Origin: Limnephilus marmoratus
Taxonomy: Eukaryota; Arthropoda; Insecta; Trichoptera; Limnephilidae
Length of the DNA: 64,000 nucleotides
Assembly: GCA_917880885.1 (NCBI GenBank)
Contig: OU862908.1
Coordinates: forward strand, 51,481,819 to 51,545,818
Direction of reading: 5' to 3'
Part shown: positions 22,018 through 31,048 of the stretch, piece by piece
How positions within the stretch are numbered: the stretch's first letter is position 1
Layout of the letters: each line of letters starts with the position of its first letter
Notes under the pieces: generated by a model
Told to the model about the DNA's origin: nothing
The model's input: the letters and a program-made list of their open reading frames with translations, nothing else
Database searches by the model: none
Program-made: the position numbers and the translations under genes

Positions 22018-25000
22018 TCACCCTAAAAAAGTTTCATCATGGCCGTCCGGGGTGTCCGGACTGATGGAAGGGTCCGGGGCGTCCGTTACAGGTTCAGCTT
22101 CCAGATCCAGAGGCATCAGACATATCTTTGTGATAGGCCTGACAAAGATTCCTTGAGGGGTTTTCAGGGTAACCACTCGTACTACACCATCCGCGCCGGG
22201 ATGTGTAGATATGACTCGCGCCATTTTCCATAATGGTGGAGGTGAATTATCTTCCTTCAGAATAACCAGATCATTCTTCTTCAGTGCCCGTTGATTACTG
22301 GTTTGCCATTTAGTCCTTTTTTGTAGTTCCATCAAGTACTCTCGTTTCCATCTAGACCAAAAGGATAACGTTAGCGCATGGATTCTCTGATATTGGGTCA
22401 GCCTGTTGTCTGGTATGGCTCGGACATCTCTCTCCGGAATGATAGAGGATTTAGTGCCTATGAGGAAATGGTTTGGGGTGAGGGGTTGGTAATCGTGGAT
22501 GTCATCAGACAAGGAAGTCAATGGACGGGAATTTAGATAGGCCTCAATCTGACAAATTAAGGTATACAAAAGTTCAAAAGTTAAAGCAGAATTATTAGTG
22601 ACTCTATACAAATGAAACTTTGCTGACTTGACCGCAGCTTCCCACAGTCCTCCCTGACTAGGGGCTCGAGGGGTTATGAACCTCCACTCAATACCTCTGT
22701 TGGCTAAATAATTTTGAATTTTGTCGTTGTTTTCCCTCAAGCTGATATACAGCTCCTTGAGCCTGTTACAGGCTCCCCGAAAGTTACTAGCGTTGTCGGA
22801 AAAGATCTTATCAGGTTCTCCCCTACGGGATATAAACCTCTTTAAACTGTTCAAGAAAGCATTGCTAGATAAATCCGAAACTAATTCCAAGTGAACCGCT
22901 TTTGTGGAAAAACAGACAAAAATACATAAATACGATTTCACGAGTGGGGCCTTCCGCAGTGGCCCACTTTTGGTTGGAATCGGTCCGGCAAAATCGACCC
23001 CCGTGACAGCGAACGGTCGGCTCGGTGTGATTCTTTCGCTCGGTAAGTTGCCCATGATTTGGTTACCAGTACGAGGATGACACCTAAAACACACAATACA
23101 CTTATGTAATATTTTTTTAACAGTATTTTTCCCAAAAATAGGCCAAAACTTTAATCTTATTTCAGCTAATAGGGCTTGAGGTCCTGCGTGCAAGTTTACA
23201 TAGTGATAGTGACGTATAATCAATTCGGTCAGCTTATGTTTAGCTGGCAATATAATTGGATGTCTTTGTTGGTACGATAGGTGTGTAGCTAAATTTAGTC
23301 TACCGCCCACATATATAAGACCATCACGTAAAAAAGGATGAAGAGATTTTAAGTTACTATTTTTGTTGACGTTTCCCTGGTTTTTTAATGTCTTCAACTC
23401 CTTTTGAAAGGCATGTGCCTGAGCTGATTTCAGTAGACAATTCAAACTTGCTTCTAGTTCAGCTACACTTAAATTACCCGAAATTTTACTTTTAATATTT
23501 CTGCAGTTATCTACAAACCGCAGCACATATGCTGTAACCCTTTTCAATTTGATAAATGAGGAAAATTTTCCAAATATTTCCCATTCTTGAATATCTGTAG
23601 ATAATAGAATATTTTTGCTCTTGAGCTCCGGAGGGTTTGAACAGGAAATGTTCGATGTAGGCCAATCGTTGACTCCGCCAGTCAACCAACTTGGTCCATT
23701 CCACCATATTGTAGAATTTATCAATTTATCTGCAGTAGTTCCTCTTGAAAGTATATCTGCTGCATTGTCGGATGATGATACGTGTCTCCATTGATCTGGA
23801 TCACTCAGTTCTTGAATTTCGGCTACTCGATTGGCCACGAAAGTGCTCCAACGAGTAGGTTGACCTTTCAGCCAACACAGCGCTATCGTAGAGTCACACC
23901 AATAATATGTGTTGATCTCCATTATATTTAGTGCTTGTTTTATAGTCTTCATTAATTTTGCCAGTAGTACAGCACTACACAGCTCCAACTTAGGCAGTGA
24001 AATACACTTCAATGGTGCTACCCTTGATTTGGATGTTATTAAATGTGAATGCCGCTTACCGCTGTGGTCCATTGACACCATATAAATACAGGCTCCGAAA
24101 GCCTTCTCAGACGAATCGCAAAAACCGTGTAGCTGTAGCTCTTTTGCTTGCTTGCAAATAATTTTTCTTGGTATTTTCAACACATTTAGCTGAATTAAAT
24201 CTTGCAGGTAGGTCCTCCAGGGTGCTAATATTTCATTAGATAATTGATCATCCCACGCTGCTTTGGACTGCCACAGCCTTTGCATTATCAATTTGGCTAT
24301 GACTATTATCGGTCCTAGGAGTCCCAATGGATCGAAGGTTGATGCGACGCAAGACAATATCTCTCGTTTGCTCTCGGTTGGACCTGATGGCTTCATTATT
24401 ACATAAGAAAAGTAATCAGATTCATTGTTCCATATTAATCCTAATATTTTCTCAGTCTTTGGATTGTCAGTAATAATTTTGTCGGAGTTGCCTGATTCAG
24501 CACACTTAGCTTGGCCCGACTCGGCTGACAATTCCAAGGCATTGGACCTCCATTTCCTCAACGTCATCCCCGCAGATGAGAAGATGCTGATTAATTCTTC
24601 TTTTAACTTCTTACAAGATTCCAGGTCATCTGCTCCCGTTAACAAGTCATCCATATAGAAGTCATTTTCTATGACCTGACTAGCTCTAGGAAAAATTAAA
24701 TTATTATCCATACCAATTTGCTTTAAGCATCTTGTGGCCAAGAAGGAGGAAGGTGCTAGCCCATAAGTCACGGTCTTCAGACGATAATGCTTGAGCACAT
24801 CCTGTGGCGACTCGCGCCATACTATCTTCTGCAGGTCAAGGTCATCTTCACACATGTTAATCTGGCGGTACATCTTCTCGATGTCGGCAGTCATGACTAC
24901 TTGATGCTTCCTGAAGTGCAATAGTTGGTTATATCGATCCTTTTGTATAACAGGTCCTGTCATCAAGGCTTCATTGAGGGAAATTCCATTTGAGGTTTTG

Positions 25001-26586
25001 GCGGAGCCGTCAAAAACGACCCTCACTTTAGTAGTAGTGCTGGATTCTTTCACTACAGCGTGATGCGGTAAAAAATAGGAGTCACGATCCCCTTTTGACT
25101 GGTCACACACCTCCATGTGTCCCAATTCTTCATATTCACGCATGAATTTTACATATTGTGTCTTCAACTCGGGATGTGACACAAATTTTCTTTCCATATT
25201 TTTAAATCTCTTTTCGGCAGTGAGCAATGAGTTTCCCAACTGATCAATGCATGCCCGACGCGGTAAACTTACTACATATCTACCGTCATCTTCTCTAGTA
25301 TGAGTACTAACAAAACTGGCTTCGCAAGCCTTTTCTTCTTGAGTTTGAATTTTAGTGGAATTAATCTCTTCCAATTTCCAAAATTTTTCTATTTGATGAC
25401 TCAACTTATTTATAGATAAACTGCAAAAATCTGATACAGGCCTTTGTTTGGGGTACACGTTTATCGGACCGGACACAATCCATCCTAGTTGGGTACGTTG
25501 AAGCGTTGGTCCTGACTCGAGTTTCAATCTATCGTTGCTTAGCATTTCCCAGAAGCTCTCCGCGCCCAACAGGATGTCGATGGGTGCAGCTATATTGAAG
25601 TTCGGGTCTGCCAGCTCCAGTCCTGGTGGTAGTTTGAACTCTTTTTTCGCCATTGTCACTTGTGGTAAATTGGTTGTAATTTCCTGTAAAATCAGACATG
25701 ATATTTCGCATTTATAATCAGTATTAAGCGAAGTCATCTCCACCGAAATTCTCCTTTTTATATGTGTGATATTATTATGGATCCCAGACACGGGTTTGTT
25801 TATCCATTCACATGGTATATTTAATTTATTAGCAAATTCAGCTCTCATAAAATTACTCTGCGCGCCAGAATCAATCAGGGCGCGAGCCTTAAAAATTTTA
25901 TTGTTGGCCCCCACAACTCCTATGTTGGCGGTTGACAATAATATTATTTTTTCTGCCTTCTCTGAAGCAGAAAAATTCGATACTATAACCTCGTTATTAG
26001 CATCCATATTTGAGGTCTCCGGCGGAGGTACCTCCTTGTGTAGTAGAGTATTGTGGCTATACTTGCCACAAATTTTGCAGGTCAGGTTTGTCTTGCAACT
26101 CTGTGCTTGATGACCCAACCTCAAACATTTAAAACATGCCCGGATTGATTTCGTAGCATCAATCCTATCCTGTAATTTTAATTTTAGAAATTTTTTGCAA
26201 AAATAAATTTGATGACCTTTATCATTACAATAAATGCAATTGTTTGCTTTTATTGCCAAGAATACCGATGAATCTTTTTTGTTATTATTGTTGCCTATTT
26301 GCGTTTTATGTAGGTTAGAAGATTTTTTCTCTGAAGCATTCATGAGCTCCAATACTTGCGCCCTAGCAGATAAACATTTTATGAATTCCTTTAATGTAGG
26401 TAATTCACCTTGCAATGTATATTGTTCCCAATTTTTCCGGGTAGCTACATTTACTTTATTTGAAATTATGTAAATAATCAAAGGATCCCATTGATCTACT
26501 TTGACTCCGATGTTTTGTAAAGCCTTTAAATTTACATTGGTTTCATCAATTAAATACCTTAATGCTACAGGCTCTTCATGTTTCAT
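22018..26586 (-). CDS. BEL/Pao pol polyprotein, 1522 residues, intact frame
   Basis: Continuous frame coding the end of gag and all of pol. In order (residues approximate): three Cys/His knuckles at 117-180 (CIYC, CFKC, CKIC starts); a retropepsin-like DUF1758 protease with DSGAQSN at 239; reverse transcriptase with VRVVFDGSA and the YMDD box at 644; RNase H with WCDSTIALCWLKG near 900; an HHCC-type integrase head; integrase core with GVDFAGPI, IFSDNASNF and PSQGGLWEAAVKSAK; then the BEL-type C-terminal DUF5641 (LTPNHFLIG). The domain order PR-RT-RH-IN without an envelope is typical of BEL/Pao. The ATG used here is internal to the usual gag-pol frame. It would act in cytoplasmic virus-like particles. 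Confidence 0.9.
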   Translation of the reverse strand: MKHEEPVALRYLIDETNVNLKALQNIGVKVDQWDPLIIYIISNKVNVATRKNWEQYTLQGELPTLKEFIKCLSARAQVLELMNASEKKSSNLHKTQIGNNNNKKDSSVFLAIKANNCIYCNDKGHQIYFCKKFLKLKLQDRIDATKSIRACFKCLRLGHQAQSCKTNLTCKICGKYSHNTLLHKEVPPPETSNMDANNEVIVSNFSASEKAEKIILLSTANIGVVGANNKIFKARALIDSGAQSNFMRAEFANKLNIPCEWINKPVSGIHNNITHIKRRISVEMTSLNTDYKCEISCLILQEITTNLPQVTMAKKEFKLPPGLELADPNFNIAAPIDILLGAESFWEMLSNDRLKLESGPTLQRTQLGWIVSGPINVYPKQRPVSDFCSLSINKLSHQIEKFWKLEEINSTKIQTQEEKACEASFVSTHTREDDGRYVVSLPRRACIDQLGNSLLTAEKRFKNMERKFVSHPELKTQYVKFMREYEELGHMEVCDQSKGDRDSYFLPHHAVVKESSTTTKVRVVFDGSAKTSNGISLNEALMTGPVIQKDRYNQLLHFRKHQVVMTADIEKMYRQINMCEDDLDLQKIVWRESPQDVLKHYRLKTVTYGLAPSSFLATRCLKQIGMDNNLIFPRASQVIENDFYMDDLLTGADDLESCKKLKEELISIFSSAGMTLRKWRSNALELSAESGQAKCAESGNSDKIITDNPKTEKILGLIWNNESDYFSYVIMKPSGPTESKREILSCVASTFDPLGLLGPIIVIAKLIMQRLWQSKAAWDDQLSNEILAPWRTYLQDLIQLNVLKIPRKIICKQAKELQLHGFCDSSEKAFGACIYMVSMDHSGKRHSHLITSKSRVAPLKCISLPKLELCSAVLLAKLMKTIKQALNIMEINTYYWCDSTIALCWLKGQPTRWSTFVANRVAEIQELSDPDQWRHVSSSDNAADILSRGTTADKLINSTIWWNGPSWLTGGVNDWPTSNISCSNPPELKSKNILLSTDIQEWEIFGKFSSFIKLKRVTAYVLRFVDNCRNIKSKISGNLSVAELEASLNCLLKSAQAHAFQKELKTLKNQGNVNKNSNLKSLHPFLRDGLIYVGGRLNLATHLSYQQRHPIILPAKHKLTELIIRHYHYVNLHAGPQALLAEIRLKFWPIFGKNTVKKILHKCIVCFRCHPRTGNQIMGNLPSERITPSRPFAVTGVDFAGPIPTKSGPLRKAPLVKSYLCIFVCFSTKAVHLELVSDLSSNAFLNSLKRFISRRGEPDKIFSDNASNFRGACNRLKELYISLRENNDKIQNYLANRGIEWRFITPRAPSQGGLWEAAVKSAKFHLYRVTNNSALTFELLYTLICQIEAYLNSRPLTSLSDDIHDYQPLTPNHFLIGTKSSIIPERDVRAIPDNRLTQYQRIHALTLSFWSRWKREYLMELQKRTKWQTSNQRALKKNDLVILKEDNSPPPLWKMARVISTHPGADGVVRVVTLKTPQGIFVRPITKICLMPLDLEAEPVTDAPDPSISPDTPDGHDETFLG

Positions 26587-26616
26587 ATCTTTTAATTGAA
26601 ATAGAGTTTGTATATG

Positions 26617-27159
26617 TTAATGTACGGTAGCCCTGAGATTCGCATATCTGTCGTGCAACAATTCCCAAGCCGATAGGTAGTTTAATTCCGAAACTTCTAG
26701 ATTAGCAATTATTTTCAATGCGTTCCCTTTCAGTGTAGATTGCAAGTAAAAGAATTTTTGGACGTTGCTCAAGGAACTGTTATTGTGAACCAAAGTTTTA
26801 AAGGTTTCAACGAAATTTACCCACTCTTTTTGATTTCCATCGAATTCTCTCAATTGGAGAGTTGGAAGTTTGATCTCGACCCTACCCTGGTTGATTGAAT
26901 CAATCGCTTCCTTGGCAGTTGCCAATACTGAAAAATATTGATTTTCGAATGTCTCACGCTGAATAGAATTTTCCCGTTCCTCATCCGATAAAATTTCAAT
27001 TTCGTCTTGTATAGATTCGAATTGATCTAACAATGGCTTAATTTGGTCGTACCTCAGTTTAATTTCATTCGCTGATAAAGAGTTTATGGAATTCGTGAAA
27101 CGCGTTAATTTTCCTTTAATCACGCCTCTCTTGGCTATTAACGATTTGATCTGATCCAT
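26617..27159 (-). pseudogene. BEL/Pao gag N-terminal part, ended by an in-frame stop
   Basis: 180 codons starting MDQIKSLIAKRGVIKGKLTR, the standard start of BEL/Pao gag. It continues with a DUF1759 core (LREFDGNQKEWVNF, FYLQSTLKGNA, LSAWELLHDRY). A TAA at 26617-26619 ends it, yet the same frame resumes at once and runs into the pol frame ten codons later. In BEL/Pao elements gag and pol normally form one frame, so a single nonsense codon separates the two parts. Whether this is a mutation or a read-through signal cannot be told from one copy. Confidence 0.85.
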
Positions 27160-27670
27160 TTTGGGTACAAATACCTTTTTGTAGCTTAATCCTTGATAAA
27201 ATGTGTTCCGACAATGCGTATTTATTTATTTGAGAAGCTACCTGCCTGAAAAAACAACAACGACAATATTCCTAGCAATTATTAATTGAGAACCTATTGT
27301 TCAATCATGAGTTGCATAAAATCTTTACGTGGGTAGTGATTTTATTTTTTTTACAATACGATATATTGGATTAATCTTGTTGAAAAAACTACAATTGAGG
27401 CCTGAATAAATGTGGAAAGGATATGGATACGGTTGGGAAGGCACTTAAAACTTATCTATTTTCGTGGTGATTCATGGTCTTCCTTTGTTCATCTTTATAA
27501 TTCTGGTAATTGTAATTTTGGTCATCTGTTTTTTGGCAGCTGGTTCTTGATTTTATATTAGCAATACTCTGATTGCCATCCGGCTCGTAAGGCCCATGTT
27601 AAAATTGTAAGGGTCCTTTTGAAATAATAACTCCTTTTGCAAAAAACTCACTTTTTTATTATTCACAGTG

Positions 27671-28035
27671 AGGGGGGGTCACGAGCTTTGTGACGTCACA
27701 TACACAAAACGACTGCGACACATACAACTAATGTTAATAATAATTGGATAATTTGTAGAGCGCCGTTTTAATGAAAAATCACCTCAAGGGCGCTTACTGT
27801 CACAAAAATCCCATCACGCCCCCTCCATTGTGGCAAATGTATCTGTGATAATATTAAATGTTGTCGAAAAACCTTTAAAATATTACCAATTATTATTTTA
27901 AAATTGCAAAATATGTCACGTCACGCTTGGGGGGACGGGGTCTCATAAATGTGACGATGTGTGACAGGGACGGGGGGGGGGGGGGGGTCAAAAAATCATG
28001 AAATTCGTTTGACATAACTTATGGATGGCTCCTTT
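27671..28035. mobile_element. G-run DNA repeat replacing the 5' LTR
   Basis: Contains GGGGGGGTCACGAGCTTTGT at the left and TAACTTATGGATGGCTCC at the right, with an inner G run near 27973-27989. The right end is the inverse of the repeat end at 15386 (GCCATCCATAAATTACG). It begins exactly where LTR similarity stops. Class unresolved. Confidence 0.5.
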
Positions 28036-28139
28036 GTGTGAGTTTCATTTCAATTAAAATATGCTTGAATTATAAATTACTTAGTTAACCCAAACTAAGA
28101 ACCTAAAAGCCTATTTTGTTTTTTTTTAATGTGATTACT

Positions 28140-28372
28140 TAAGAAGTTTCCCAACTGCTCCTGTCTGGAGCCAGTGAGACTATGACATCCCCAATTTGGG
28201 CATGTTGTGAGGCTGAAGGTAAGTGGAAAGGTGGTGGAGAAGAGAAAGGTGGGGAAAAAACCCGGCTATTCAGATCTAGTCACCAAACACAGCTGAAGCC
28301 ATTTCAAGCAAAGTTTAAATTCTGAATGGTAGTCGTAAACCAGGGCGATTCTGAGAGTATCTTCCACTCTGG
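28140..28372 (+). repeat. Dispersed repeat, copy 2
   Basis: Same repeat as 13385-13627, same orientation, with scattered differences and a shortened centre. The region after it, up to 28859, is unassigned. Confidence 0.7.
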
Positions 28373-28859
28373 ATTTTTCAGCTGGAAATAGTTGTTTCTT
28401 GTATAATTGTTAAAATGAAGTGTAATTTCCCAATCTGTGCTGAAAAATGCAGCGGTTAGTGGAATATGATACAACAAATGTTACAAACAATTATGTAAAT
28501 GAAATGAAAACCATTTCTCTCCCATCCCCCGAAGGCGGTTTTTTTAGTGGCAAGGTGTAAACCCCAAGATCTAGGGAAATTTTGCCTTAAAATCTAAAGA
28601 AATAATTTTTGGATATACCAACTCTGCATCACTGCATGGACCCGAGAAGGAGTGGGCTGATCAACGAGGTGTTGACCGGAACACTGGCACTCGGGGATCC
28701 CACTTCGAGCTCCTCACCTCTATGACCTGCACTTTAGAAGAAGCCAACAAATTATTAACAGAAAATGATGAGATTAAGGCTAGGAACACACTAGGCTGCG
28801 GTGGCCAACACAACCTTCAAATTTGTATGAAAATGTATTCAAGCTAATGCATGCCAGGC

Positions 28860-30422
28860 CAGTGGCGTAGCTAGCATGGGTGGCACCCGGGGCGGAAAAC
28901 GCGGTGTCACCCCCCCCCCATAAATTTTTTTTTTTTGAGAAATTCAAAACACAAATTTTGACTTCCTAAAATATAAAAAACATTTCTAGCTGTCAAATAT
29001 GTAAAAAAATTGTTATCCTCTAAATTAAAACACTTTTAAAAACACTAACAGAATAACAGCATTTTCAACAATAGATAGGTGATAATTTCCTTCGAGACAA
29101 TCACAATGTATGAAAGAAATGAAAATGACACAGGGGAAAAGCGAGGAATATTTCACGGGAATCCCCAATAAATCAACACTAAGAGCCAGGAACGAAAATA
29201 AAATAACAGAATTTTTGGGAAATGGTGACCGACCGAGCCGTATATGTAGCTAAAAATAACAGAGTTCCGTGTGACTATTTTTACCTAAAAGTCTCAATTA
29301 AATTGCGCAAAGTACAGGAAAGTCGTTTATACCTTTTTCTTGTTTTAATCGCGTTTGCGGTAAAAATAAAACAAGAGATTTCAAACTCGCAATACATGCG
29401 TATATTGTTTATTTTATTATTTTAAATTATAATTCATAAACAAATTGGGAAAATATTATTATTTTTATCGGCCTTTCATTCCTTCCGGATCTACACAAAT
29501 TAATACTGTCTTACCTTTAATACACCTACATGGTTTTACAACACATATTTTGTTTTACATTTGTTACACCTTTTTTTGTCCCGACTGTAACTATTCATGC
29601 GCTACAAAACGGTATCTAAAAACTCACATGCTTACCCATACAGGACAAAAACCTTTTTCATATCCCGACTACAGTAATACAAGTTTTCAAAGGAAAGATT
29701 TAAAAATCCGCAGTACGTTTCACAGAAGAGAAAAACCTTTTTCATGTCCTGATTGTAACTATTCGTGTTCTCAAAAGGGATACATAAGAAGTCAGTTGCT
29801 GACTCAGTGTGGAGAAAAACCTTTTTCATGTTTCAACTGCAACTATTCATGTACTATGAAGAGAAATATAAAAATTACACGTTTACCGACAGTGAAAAAA
29901 AACCTATTTCATGTCCTGACTGCAACTATTCTTATTCTCGAAAAAATAACTAAAACGGCACTTGCTAACTCACAGTGATGAAAATCTTTTTCTTGTCCCG
30001 ACTGTAACTATTCATGCGCTACAAAACGGTGTCTAAAAGTTCACACCTACCTACTTTGTTTTTCAAACTGGTCTTTCAGCACTAATAAACAAGCTTACAC
30101 AATAATAACTTCTTCACTAATTCACGTAACAATTCACTTCACGAGTCTACGTTAATCACAATATACGAACGAAATTAGAATGACACAAGGAATATTTTAG
30201 GGAAATTCCCGCCTGAGCTACGAACAAAAAAAAAACATTTTTCGGGAATCCCCGACCAATCAAGCCATAGAGCAAAATAACAGTCAGTGTTAACGTGTAA
30301 AATATTTTTTACGGCAATTTTGCACTTTCGTAAGTTTTTTCTCCACGTTCGAGTGTCACCCCCTCCTCGGGTGGCACCCGGGGCGGTCCGCCCCCCCCGC
30401 CCCCCCCCTCGCTACGCTACTG
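28860..30422 (+). mobile_element. hAT-type element carrying a zinc-finger gene fragment
   Basis: 1563 bp with ends CAGTGGCGTAGCTAG and CTCGCTACGCTACTG, each followed inward by GC-rich GGTGGCACCCGGGGCGG. It is flanked by an exact 8-bp duplication TGCCAGGC (28852-28859, 30423-30430), as for hAT. There is no transposase. The interior holds a decayed C2H2 zinc-finger array (29568-30056). On either side of that, similar non-coding stretches (about 29100-29270 and 30157-30290) share GAAATG-AATGACACA and GGGAATCCCC blocks. Confidence 0.8.
29568..30056 (+). pseudogene. Decayed C2H2 zinc-finger array inside a hAT element
   Basis: About six finger units with the repeated core CPDCNYSC. The first is intact (CPDCNYSCATKRYLKT then H-x3-H) and is followed by the canonical linker THTGQKPF. 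Finger 2 has lost its cysteines (YPDYSNTS); fingers 3 and 4 have lost their histidines. A frameshift near 29885 moves later fingers to another frame, and a stop at 29976-29978 ends the main one. A last unit (FSCPDCNYSCATKRCLK) sits at about 29990-30040. It derives from a poly-zinc-finger DNA-binding gene but is clearly non-functional. Confidence 0.75.
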
Positions 30423-30430
30423 TGCCAGGC

Positions 30431-31048
30431 TTCTCGAAATCTTCTCGAAGGCTTCTCGTAGACACACATCACCCCTACAATAGAACTAAAATATGACCAT
30501 GCATAATTATAAAAGTAGTAGAAGGAAATATAAAGAAGATAATTTCCCCAATGACCTACTAATGCTAAATAGTGTAGGTACTTGTACAGCTTGAAGAGCA
30601 AAATGCAGAAATTCCATAAAGTTGATTATTTTTTTTCCTTACTATGAATCAAGTTACTCAATTTGTACCAAAGTATTGAAAAAAAAAATCATAATTTTGA
30701 AGGAAAAAATACAGCTTCTGAATTTATCCTTAACCGAGAAATATATCTAATTTTCATTATTTTATTTAGTCATGAGATTATTTCGCATTCTGCTTTTATT
30801 CGAAATTTTTTTTTGGTACGTACCTACTTACGTAAAGAGAGATGAAAGTAGTTAGTAGAATGTAGAATGGAAAACATTGAGGTATTTGTCTATGACTAAA
30901 TGCTAGATTATGGCGCAAAATGAGAAACGTCAAGTGTCAAAACTGTCAAAAAATTTGAAATTTCAATATCTCCCTCCGTTTGTTTTACTATTTTTTCAGC
31001 GTTTGTAAACTATATTAAACTATTTTCACATTGAAGAATCATATCAAA
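30431..31048. other. Region upstream of RMI1
   Basis: AT-rich, no repeat recognised. It must contain the RMI1 promoter, but no core element is convincing. Confidence 0.4.

Larger units (their letters stand above)
21316..27671 (-). mobile_element. BEL/Pao LTR retrotransposon, nearly complete
   Basis: Reads on the minus strand. The 3' LTR is 21316-21582 (267 bp, TGTTGAAAATCG...TTTTAACA). A G-rich polypurine tract lies just inside it at about 21583-21597. Then come the pol region (22018-26586), gag (26617-27159) and a leader. The 5' LTR survives only as its last 75 bp (27597-27671), about 88-95% alike to the 3' LTR end. A primer-binding-like TGGGCCTTACGAGCCGG starts directly inside it. Beyond 27671 an unrelated G-run repeat replaces the rest of the LTR. 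With promoter and R region gone from the 5' LTR, the copy should be unable to start its own genomic RNA. Confidence 0.9.
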
